From contig JALWSN010000194.1 in assembly GCA_027080245.1 (NCBI GenBank), positions 1 to 7,054 of the forward strand: 7,054 nucleotides of DNA, in the 5' to 3' direction. Positions 1-5,745 of this stretch are shown here, in pieces; position 1 is the stretch's first letter; every line of letters starts with the position of its first letter. Made by a program: the position numbers and the translations under genes. The stretch is from Ignavibacteriales bacterium (GTDB taxonomy: Bacteria > Bacteroidota > Ignavibacteria > Ignavibacteriales > Melioribacteraceae). The notes beneath the pieces are model-generated. The model did no database searches. It saw only the letters and a list, made by a program, of their open reading frames with translations, and was not told the DNA's origin.

Positions 1-28
1 TAAAATTTTAAAAAAATAATTCTCCAAA

Positions 29-48
29 TATTAACCTAATGGTTAATA
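29..48. repeat. 8-bp perfect inverted repeat with 4-base spacer (possible operator)
   Basis: TATTAACC at 29-36 is matched exactly by GGTTAATA at 41-48 around the spacer TAAT. It lies about 40 bases upstream of the candidate promoter. As RNA it would form only a weak AT-rich hairpin, and no T-run follows directly on either strand, so a terminator is unlikely. A dyad of this size is typical of a dimeric regulator's binding site, but I cannot name the regulator. It could equally belong to a gene left of the window. Confidence 0.4.
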
Positions 49-88
49 ATGAACAAGTAAAATTCGAAAAAAATTAGAGAGGAATGAC

Positions 89-115
89 TAAACTTTTTTT
101 GATTTAATACGATAA
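89..115 (+). promoter_or_regulatory. Candidate sigma-28 (FliA) promoter for the che operon
   Basis: The sequence shows TAAACTTT (89-96), then exactly 11 bases, then TACGATAA (108-115). The known FliA consensus is TAAAGTTT-N11-GCCGATAA, so the match is 7 of 8 in the -35 half and 6 of 8 in the -10 half, with perfect spacing. Transcription would start near 121-124, leaving a leader of about 70 bases before the ATG at 193. FliA controls late flagellar and chemotaxis genes in many bacteria, which fits the genes downstream. A weaker sigma-70-like alternative is TTGAAA (121-126), 16 bases, TATTAA (143-148). The assignment rests on consensus matching alone. Confidence 0.6.
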
Positions 116-180
116 TAGCGTTGAAAAAAGCGGTGTTGCGCTTATTAATCAAATAAAAAATAGGAGCTAAAAATCAAAGC

Positions 181-187
181 AAGGAGG
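181..187 (+). promoter_or_regulatory. Strong ribosome binding site that decides the start of the TonB_C gene
   Basis: AAGGAGG is a full Shine-Dalgarno match. It is 5 bases from the ATG at 193 but only 2 bases from the in-frame GTG at 190. The normal spacing therefore favours ATG 193 as the true start. Confidence 0.85.
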
Positions 188-192
188 CTGTG

Positions 193-594
193 ATGAGATC
201 TAAATCGAAAATTTTATTTTTGTTTTCTTTTTTGTTAATTCTGCTAAGCTCTTTTGTTTCAAGAACTTATGCAATTAACGAAAAAGACGGAGGGGGCTAT
301 TTAGCGTTTGCGGAGCAGATGCCTCAACCGATTGGAGGGCTTGCGGCAATCTACAAAAAAATAACTTATCCCGAAATAGCTAAACAAGCCGGGGTGGAAG
401 GAAAAGTTTACGTTGTTGCATTCATCGACGAAAATGGCACGGTTAATGATGTAAAGGTGCTAAAAGGAATAGGTGCGGGATGCGATGAAGCGGCGGTTAA
501 CGCCATTAAGGCTACAAAGTTCAAACCGGCAAAAAATAAAGGAAAACCCGTTAAAGTTAAATTTTCTTTGGCAATTACCTTTAAATTAAAATAA
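193..594 (+). CDS. Small exported TonB C-terminal-domain protein
   Basis: This encodes a 133-residue protein. Residues 1-27 look like a Sec signal peptide: basic start, hydrophobic core at about 7-22, and a cleavage-type end T-Y-A before Ile28. Residues about 47-133 form a TonB_C domain, with the Y59-P60 pair, the V-E-G-K-V strand, D-E-N-G-T-V, the G-C-D-E-A-A-V helix start around Cys97, F-K-P-A, and a final aromatic/hydrophobic strand. Classical TonB proteins are about 200-250 residues, with a membrane anchor and a proline-rich linker that carry proton-motive energy to outer-membrane receptors. The linker is missing here, and the anchor would be lost if the signal is cleaved. A periplasmic binding or adaptor role is thus as likely as energy transduction. 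The MCP gene starts 12 bases downstream, so the two are probably co-transcribed. ATG 193 was chosen over GTG 190 on ribosome-site spacing. The domain call is good; the function is open. Confidence 0.85.
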   Translation: MRSKSKILFLFSFLLILLSSFVSRTYAINEKDGGGYLAFAEQMPQPIGGLAAIYKKITYPEIAKQAGVEGKVYVVAFIDENGTVNDVKVLKGIGAGCDEAAVNAIKATKFKPAKNKGKPVKVKFSLAITFKLK

Positions 595-606
595 CGGAGA
601 ACATCG

Positions 607-2703
607 ATGAAAAAGTTAATAGATGCTTTCAACAATTTAAAATTTGTTCGGAAAGTCCAACTTGGGTTTCTTCTAATTGCCGCCGTCTCTACTGTCATTG
701 TCGTAAACGATTTTTACCAAATAAATGATTTCAGAAATGTCAAAAATTTCATTTTCAAAGAATACGTTGCGCCCAGAAACGAAATTGACAGAATTTACGG
801 CGAGTTCCAAAAAGCTCAGTTTATTTTATTAAAAATGTCGCAAAGCAGTTTTAGCGACAAATTTTCGGAATTTTATAATCAATACGTTACCGAAAGAAAA
901 GACATTGACAAATCGTTAAAGCTATTAAAGCCTCAATTCAAAAAATTAGGACTTGAGGCTCAATACAAACAAATTCAAAAAACCTGGGAGAATTACAAAA
1001 ACTTAGTAGCCGATGCAATTGTAAGTGCGGCTTCTTCGAAAAATTTCGAGTACGCGGCGGTTATTACAACTTCCGTTGGAGAAGATGTTGGAAAGAAATT
1101 GGTTAGCAGTTTCGACAAAGTTACAGCAAAACTAAACGCAAAAGCCGCATCGATAGACGCAAACGTGGAAAAGCAGATTGATCATTCCATATCTTTAATT
1201 ATTTACGGAATGATTGCGGGAACTTTAATATTCTTCTTTGGCGCGTTTGTAATAGCCCGTAAAATTTCCGAGCCAATCCAAAAGTTAATGTCCGTTTTAA
1301 AAGAATTTTCGCTTGGCAATTACGACGCTCCTGTGGAAATTCACACCAAAGACGAATTCGGTGAATTAGCAAATGCTGTAAGACAATTGCGGGAGGCTCA
1401 GAAAGAGAAAATTAGCGCGGCTAAGGAGATTGCGCAGGGCAATTTGCAAAAAGTGGAGCCTGCTTCCGAAAAGGACGAATTGGCTATTGCGTTCAACACC
1501 GAGGTGGACGTTTTCCAGGAATTATTATTTGAAGCCGACAAGTTAATACAAGCCAACGAAGAAGGCAATTTGCAGATGCGCGGCGACGTCCAAAAGTTCA
1601 AAGGAGGTTGGAAAAGGTTTATTGAAGGGATTAACTCTATTTTGGACAAAGTGCTAAAACCTATTTCCGAGGCGGGAAATGTGTTGAACAAATTGGCCAA
1701 CGGCGATTTCAGCGTTAAAATGAAGGGCGATTACAAAGGCGATTACGCTAAAATTAAGGAAGACGTAAATAAGGTAGTGGACGCCCTGAATTTAACGATT
1801 GGCAAAGTGACCGCCGTTTCGCAAGAATTGAATCAATCGGCTTCGGAAATTTCCTCGAGCACTGAGGAGCTTGCCGCCGGCGCCGAGGAGCAGACTCAGC
1901 AGGTTGGCGAAGTTGCAAGCGCTACGGAGGAGATGGTTAAAACTATTCTGGACAATACAAGGAACGCCGAAAAAGTAGCGCATTCTGCCAAGGAAGTTGC
2001 TGACAAAGCACGCGAAGGCGGGAAAATAATGAACGAAACAGTGGAAGGAATGAATCAAATTGCCGAAATTGTCGTTAAGTCCGCCGAAACAATAAAAGAA
2101 TTAAGCAAATCCAGTCAGCAAATAGGTGAGATTGTTCAGGTAATTAACGACATTGCAGAGCAGACTAACTTGCTTGCTTTGAACGCCGCAATTGAAGCAG
2201 CCAGAGCGGGCGAGCAGGGCAGAGGTTTTGCCGTTGTAGCCGACGAGGTTCGGAAGTTAGCCGAAAAGACAACGAAAGCAACTAAAGAAATTGAAACAAT
2301 GATTAAGAACATTCAGAACGACACTCAAGGTGCGGTTGAATCGATTGAAGAAGGAACGGTAAAAGTTGAGGAAGGCAAGCAATTGGCAAACAGCGCAGGC
2401 AATGCTTTAAATGAAATAATTGAAAGCAACGAAGAAATTGCCGAAATAATTACTCATCTTGCCGCTGCTAGCGAAGAACAATCCGCCACGGGTGAGCAAA
2501 TTAGCCGCAGCGTAGAAAACATCAATGGAGTTACGCAGCAAGCGGCGGAAGGCACGCGGAGGATTTCTCAGGCGGCTGAGGATTTGTACAGGTTGACCGA
2601 AAATCTGAGAGAAATTGTAGATTATTTCAAACTGGACCAGGATTTTCAGAATGACCACAGATCCGAGTTTTACGTAGGCACAAACGGAAAAATTCATCAT
2701 TAA
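607..2703 (+). CDS. Methyl-accepting chemotaxis protein with periplasmic helical sensor and multiple HAMP modules
   Basis: This 698-residue transmembrane chemoreceptor should control CheA through CheW. TM1 is at about 17-33 and TM2 at about 196-217. The all-helical periplasmic region between them (about 34-195) resembles a four-helix-bundle (4HB) sensor; the ligand is unknown. A HAMP domain covers about 217-268. Further HAMP-like segments follow at about 269-305, 308-353 and 355-395, each with a G-N-L or G-D-F turn (278-280, 320-322, 366-368). The signalling domain fills about 400-675, and its tip at about 515-555 carries the near-invariant E-Q-T-N-L-L-A-L-N-A-A-I-E-A-A-R-A-G-E-Q-style motif. 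Probable methylation sites are the E-E pairs near 420-428 and 623-624. The C-terminus lacks a W-x-x-F CheR-tethering pentapeptide. GGAGA at 596-600 is a ribosome site 6 bases before the ATG. The family call is very secure. Confidence 0.97.
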   Translation: MKKLIDAFNNLKFVRKVQLGFLLIAAVSTVIVVNDFYQINDFRNVKNFIFKEYVAPRNEIDRIYGEFQKAQFILLKMSQSSFSDKFSEFYNQYVTERKDIDKSLKLLKPQFKKLGLEAQYKQIQKTWENYKNLVADAIVSAASSKNFEYAAVITTSVGEDVGKKLVSSFDKVTAKLNAKAASIDANVEKQIDHSISLIIYGMIAGTLIFFFGAFVIARKISEPIQKLMSVLKEFSLGNYDAPVEIHTKDEFGELANAVRQLREAQKEKISAAKEIAQGNLQKVEPASEKDELAIAFNTEVDVFQELLFEADKLIQANEEGNLQMRGDVQKFKGGWKRFIEGINSILDKVLKPISEAGNVLNKLANGDFSVKMKGDYKGDYAKIKEDVNKVVDALNLTIGKVTAVSQELNQSASEISSSTEELAAGAEEQTQQVGEVASATEEMVKTILDNTRNAEKVAHSAKEVADKAREGGKIMNETVEGMNQIAEIVVKSAETIKELSKSSQQIGEIVQVINDIAEQTNLLALNAAIEAARAGEQGRGFAVVADEVRKLAEKTTKATKEIETMIKNIQNDTQGAVESIEEGTVKVEEGKQLANSAGNALNEIIESNEEIAEIITHLAAASEEQSATGEQISRSVENINGVTQQAAEGTRRISQAAEDLYRLTENLREIVDYFKLDQDFQNDHRSEFYVGTNGKIHH

Positions 2704-2711
2704 GAATAAAT

Positions 2712-2715
2712 GGGA
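2712..2715 (+). promoter_or_regulatory. Weak ribosome binding site used to choose the HEAT-repeat gene start
   Basis: GGGA sits 6 bases before the ATG at 2722. The earlier in-frame ATG at 2710 is preceded only by AAGAATAA, with no G-rich motif. Other genes in the operon have recognisable ribosome sites, so the later ATG is preferred. The difference is four residues. Confidence 0.4.
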
Positions 2716-2721
2716 ATTAAA

Positions 2722-4071
2722 ATGGAAGAGACAAAATCGTTAGAGGAAATATTTGAATATCTGGATAACGTGGACGTGGATTCATTAACTCAAGAAGAAG
2801 CGGACGAATTCTGCAAGTTAATTGAATCAGAGGACAAAGGGGTAATTAACGAATTCACGATGAAAGTTTCCTTTACAACAAACGAGAATATTGCCCGCTC
2901 GATTGTAAATTACGTTACGTCGGACAACCCCGCCGTGCGCAACCTTTCAGGCGAGCTGTTGATTTCCATGGGGCAAACTTCCGTTAACCCGTTGCTTGAG
3001 GCTTTGCCGGATGGCGACAAACACAAAAAGAAATTTATTATCGACGTGCTTGGACTGATTGGCGACGTTAAAGTAGAAGACGCCATACTCGAAGCGCTGG
3101 AAAAGGAAAAAGACGAGAACGTTGTTCTGGCGTGCATAGAAGCGCTGGGCAATATTAAAAGCGAAAAGAGCGTGGAGCGTTTAATTAGTTTTTATTCTGT
3201 AAACGAGTTGTTCATTCCAAGCATTATTGAAGCGCTGGGTAAAATTGCCTCCGACAAAGCTCTCGATTTTATTATGTCCGCCTATGAGAACGAGGATCCT
3301 TTAATTAAATTTTCAATCGTAGAAAGTCTTGGCAGCATCGGCAACGAAAAATCTTTTTACTTCCTCGTGGGAGAACTCCCTAAGCTGGAAGGCCCGATTG
3401 CCTGGGCGGCAATAGATTCGTTATTCAAACTTTCGCAAAAATTGGAACTTGAAATTCCTTTCGACGAGATGTTCAAAAGAAAAGTATTGAATACAATTTA
3501 CGAGGCGGACGAGCAGTACAAAAAGTCCGCCGTTTACCTTTTACTTCCTTACAACGACAAGGAAACAATCAAAGCTTTCCTAAGCGTTTTTGGGCGGGAT
3601 GGCGAATTGGACGAATTGATTAAGGACAAATTCTTTAACAATATTAAAGCTTCCGCAGAGGTTTTCGAGGAATTCATTGAAAGCGAGCCGGAAAATCTTC
3701 AGGATTTGTTGGGAGTGTTCGAGGAGTTGTATGAATATCCCGATTTCAATCTTGAAGATTATTTAAGCAAGTTGGAAATTCAATCGCTAATTAATACTCT
3801 TGCGGATGTTTTGGATTCGCCCAACGAGGAGGTTAGGAAATCCGCAATGAACTTAATGTTCAAGATTGATTTTAACAGTGCGACGTTGTTCCTCGACAAA
3901 ATGTTGGAGGACGAAAATTTGTGGAACAAATTGTTTTTGTTCGACATTTTGGAACAGAATCAATTAACCGAAGAAGTAAGAGAGACGCTAAAGAAATTCA
4001 TAGAGGAGAGCGACGACGAAATGATTAAAGAGAGAGCGCAAGACTTAATCGGTCAAAAATCAGTTAACTAA
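2722..4071 (+). CDS. HEAT-repeat alpha-solenoid protein of the chemotaxis operon
   Basis: This is a 449-residue, strongly acidic protein with no signal peptide or membrane span, so probably cytoplasmic. Residues about 68-250 contain five or six HEAT / PBS-lyase-type repeats of 30-32 residues. The clearest marks are the recurring L-G-x-I turns: V-L-G-L-I, A-L-G-N-I, A-L-G-K-I and S-L-G-S-I. The second half is also predicted helical, with another HEAT-like unit around 365-400 (P-N-E-E-V-R-K-S-A). HEAT solenoids bind other proteins and have no catalytic residues of their own. The gene lies between the MCP and cheR, 18 bases from the MCP stop and 18 from cheR. That points to a scaffold or regulator for the receptor, CheR or a receiver. 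From memory, a comparable HEAT/PBS-lyase protein (Cpc7) belongs to the Myxococcus xanthus Che7 cluster and acts with its MCP; homology to it is not shown here. ATG 2710 is the alternative start. Confidence 0.88.
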   Translation: MEETKSLEEIFEYLDNVDVDSLTQEEADEFCKLIESEDKGVINEFTMKVSFTTNENIARSIVNYVTSDNPAVRNLSGELLISMGQTSVNPLLEALPDGDKHKKKFIIDVLGLIGDVKVEDAILEALEKEKDENVVLACIEALGNIKSEKSVERLISFYSVNELFIPSIIEALGKIASDKALDFIMSAYENEDPLIKFSIVESLGSIGNEKSFYFLVGELPKLEGPIAWAAIDSLFKLSQKLELEIPFDEMFKRKVLNTIYEADEQYKKSAVYLLLPYNDKETIKAFLSVFGRDGELDELIKDKFFNNIKASAEVFEEFIESEPENLQDLLGVFEELYEYPDFNLEDYLSKLEIQSLINTLADVLDSPNEEVRKSAMNLMFKIDFNSATLFLDKMLEDENLWNKLFLFDILEQNQLTEEVRETLKKFIEESDDEMIKERAQDLIGQKSVN

Positions 4072-4089
4072 AAAAAATCGGAAAAGGTC

Positions 4090-4968
4090 ATGTTTGTAGC
4101 TCAAAGTCAAAACACGAATTTGTTCAGTCAGAACCTGAAAATGTCCAACGTAGAATACGAAAATTGGCGAAAGTTCATCTACGAAGTAAGCGGGATTTAT
4201 TTTCAGGACGGCAAAAAATATTTGCTTGAGAGCAGGCTGCAAAGGAGAGTTAAATTCCTGAAATTCGATTCTTTTGAGAAGTATTACAATTTCATTAAAT
4301 TTAATCCGCGCGGCAGGAGCGAATTAAAATATTTATTAGACGCAATAACAATTAACGAAACATTTTTCTTCAGAAATCAACCTCAGTTAGACGCTCTGGC
4401 TTCGAAGATTTTGCCGGAGATGATTAAGGAAAAGCGCAAGAGCGGACAGAGGAGGATTAAAATTTGGAGCGCCGCAAGTTCTTCGGGGGAGGAAGCGTAT
4501 TCCGTTGCAATGATGATTCACGAGCTAATTAAACCCTCTAACAGAGATTTTACTTTCGAGATTGTGGGAACGGATATTAATTCGCAGGTAATTGAAACGG
4601 CGAGGCGGGGAATTTACCGGGATTATGCTGTAAGGAACACTCCGAAATATTTCTTGAAAAAATATTTCAAGCAAACCCCCGCGGGATACGAATTGGACCC
4701 TGTAATCAAGCAATATGCAACGTTCAAATTGTTGAACCTTTACGACAACGCCGCAATGCGAATGATGAGGGGATTCGACGTAATATTTTGCGCCAATGTT
4801 TTAATTTATTTCGACACTCAATCGAAAATGCGCGTGGTTAATCATCTTTACAACGCACTTAACCGCGGCGGATATTTATTTGTGGGGTATTCGGAAACTT
4901 TGCACGGAATTTCGAAAGCTTTCAAAATAGTAAGTTTTTCAAAAACAGTTGGTTACAAAAAGGAGTAA
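4090..4968 (+). CDS. cheR: Chemotaxis protein methyltransferase CheR
   Basis: CheR transfers methyl groups from S-adenosylmethionine to glutamates on the MCP for adaptation. The 292-residue length is typical. An N-terminal helical domain at about 18-85 (R-L-Q-R-R-V type, receptor binding) precedes the methyltransferase fold. Visible motifs are T-I-N-E-T-F-F-F-R (87-95), the SAM-binding W-S-A-A-S-S-S-G-E-E (126-135), G-T-D-I-N (160-164) with A-R-R-G-I-Y (171-176), and F-C-A-N-V-L-I-Y-F-D (233-242). Two of these differ from the usual forms: A-C-S-T-G-E-E becomes A-S-S-S-G-E-E, and C-R-N-V becomes C-A-N-V. The remaining motifs are intact, so activity is likely. ATG 4090 is preceded by GGA at 4080-4082 (7-base gap). 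Met18 at 4141 fits the usual CheR N-terminus but has no ribosome site, so the first 17 residues may be an extension or not translated. No TPR domain is fused. Confidence 0.97.
   Translation: MFVAQSQNTNLFSQNLKMSNVEYENWRKFIYEVSGIYFQDGKKYLLESRLQRRVKFLKFDSFEKYYNFIKFNPRGRSELKYLLDAITINETFFFRNQPQLDALASKILPEMIKEKRKSGQRRIKIWSAASSSGEEAYSVAMMIHELIKPSNRDFTFEIVGTDINSQVIETARRGIYRDYAVRNTPKYFLKKYFKQTPAGYELDPVIKQYATFKLLNLYDNAAMRMMRGFDVIFCANVLIYFDTQSKMRVVNHLYNALNRGGYLFVGYSETLHGISKAFKIVSFSKTVGYKKE
4961..4965 (+). promoter_or_regulatory. Ribosome binding site buried in the end of cheR
   Basis: AGGAG lies in the last sense codons of cheR, directly before its TAA stop (4966-4968) and 11 bases before the next ATG at 4977. 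The layout suggests translational coupling between cheR and the receiver gene. Confidence 0.6.
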
Positions 4969-4976
4969 GCGCCAAA

Positions 4977-5342
4977 ATGAAAAAGGTAATATTAATAGCT
5001 GACGACTCTCCAACGATAAGGAAATTTATTACAATCTCGTTGAAGATGAACGGGTTCGACATTTTATCCGCATCCGACGGCATGGAAGCCCTGGAGTTGT
5101 TGCCAAAGAAAAAGATTGATTTGGTAATAACGGATTTGAACATGCCGAACGTCGACGGATTCGAGTTAATCAAAACAATCCGTGAGAACAGTGAGTATAA
5201 GGAAGTTCCGATAATAATCCTTAGCTCGTTGGACAGGAAGGAAGACATCCAACGCGGATTGAGTTACGGAGCGGATTCTTATCTGATTAAACCGTTCAAT
5301 CAAAAAGTGGTTTTGTATGAAATATCAAAGTACATAAATTAA
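4977..5342 (+). CDS. CheY-like single-domain response regulator (first of two)
   Basis: This 121-residue stand-alone receiver has no output domain. The acidic pocket is Asp9-Asp10, the phosphoacceptor is Asp53 in T-D-L-N-M-P, the switch serine is Ser83, the aromatic switch residue is Tyr102, and the conserved lysine is Lys105 in I-K-P-F. All phosphotransfer residues are present. The A-D-D-S-P-T-I-R-K start and I-L-S-S-L-D-R-K segment look closer to PilH/PilG-type or general Che receivers than to E. coli CheY. It follows cheR by 8 bases. Probable roles are a second CheA target: a phosphate sink, an adaptation modulator, or a regulator of another output. It is clearly diverged from the receiver encoded next, so it is not a recent duplicate. 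Confidence 0.94.
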   Translation: MKKVILIADDSPTIRKFITISLKMNGFDILSASDGMEALELLPKKKIDLVITDLNMPNVDGFELIKTIRENSEYKEVPIIILSSLDRKEDIQRGLSYGADSYLIKPFNQKVVLYEISKYIN

Positions 5343-5355
5343 AGGGGAAGTAAAA

Positions 5356-5733
5356 ATGGCAATGAAATTCTTAGTTGTTGACGACTCGGCTACAATGAGG
5401 AGAATTGTAGGTAACTCCCTGAGGAATTTGGGTTACCAGAATTTTGTTGAAGCTGGAGACGGCAAAGACGCGCTTGAAAAATTAGCCGCCGACGGCGAGA
5501 TAAATTTTATTATTACGGATTGGAACATGCCCGTAATGAGTGGGCTGGAGCTTACGAAAGCAGTAAGAAGCAATCCTAAGTTCGAGCATCTTCCGATTCT
5601 GATGGTAACAACGCGCGGCGTTAAGGAAGATATTATTCAAGCTTTGCAAGCCAAGGTAAACAATTACATCATTAAACCTTTCACGCCGCAGATATTAAAA
5701 GAAAAAATAGACCAGGTTCTTGCAACCGTTTAA
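5356..5733 (+). CDS. cheY: Chemotaxis response regulator CheY
   Basis: This 125-residue receiver resembles E. coli CheY across its length, including F-L-V-V-D-D-S-x-T-M-R-R-I-V and T-D-W-N-M-P. Key residues are Asp9 and Asp10 (metal binding), Asp55 (phosphorylation by CheA), Thr85 (switch), Tyr104 (aromatic switch) and Lys107 in I-K-P-F. They correspond to Asp12/13, Asp57, Thr87, Tyr106 and Lys109 of E. coli CheY. In that family the phosphorylated form binds FliM at the flagellar switch and changes rotation. The gene directly precedes cheZ, so this receiver is the most likely CheZ substrate and motor regulator. GGGGA (5344-5348) is 7 bases before the ATG. A second in-frame ATG lies two codons later. 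Confidence 0.97.
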   Translation: MAMKFLVVDDSATMRRIVGNSLRNLGYQNFVEAGDGKDALEKLAADGEINFIITDWNMPVMSGLELTKAVRSNPKFEHLPILMVTTRGVKEDIIQALQAKVNNYIIKPFTPQILKEKIDQVLATV

Positions 5734-5745
5734 ATAGAGGTAGTT

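Noticed and set aside
128..143. Small hairpin AAGCG-(6 bases)-CGCTT in the leader, which read on the minus strand is followed by a T-run like a terminator.
   Set aside because: The stem is only 5 bp, no minus-strand gene lies to the right to need a terminator, and on the + strand it has no T-tract. A minor leader hairpin is possible but unsupported.
121..148. Sigma-70-like boxes TTGAAA (121-126) and TATTAA (143-148).
   Set aside because: The match is moderate and expected by chance in AT-rich DNA; the sigma-28-type site just upstream fits better in sequence and context. Mentioned only as an alternative.
190..192. GTG start for the TonB_C protein.
   Set aside because: It is only 2 bases from the AAGGAGG ribosome site, while ATG 193 has a normal 5-base gap.
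2785..2811. L-T-Q-E-E-A-D-E-F near the N-terminus of the HEAT protein, a little like the FliM CheY-binding peptide.
   Set aside because: The key isoleucine is replaced by alanine and the following hydrophobic spacing is off, so the likeness is too weak to claim a docking site.
4069..4089. AGTTAACT palindrome with an A-run at the HEAT/cheR junction, considered as a terminator or internal promoter.
   Set aside because: There is no GC-rich stem, no T-tract and no recognisable -35/-10 pair; the 18-base gap fits a continuous operon.
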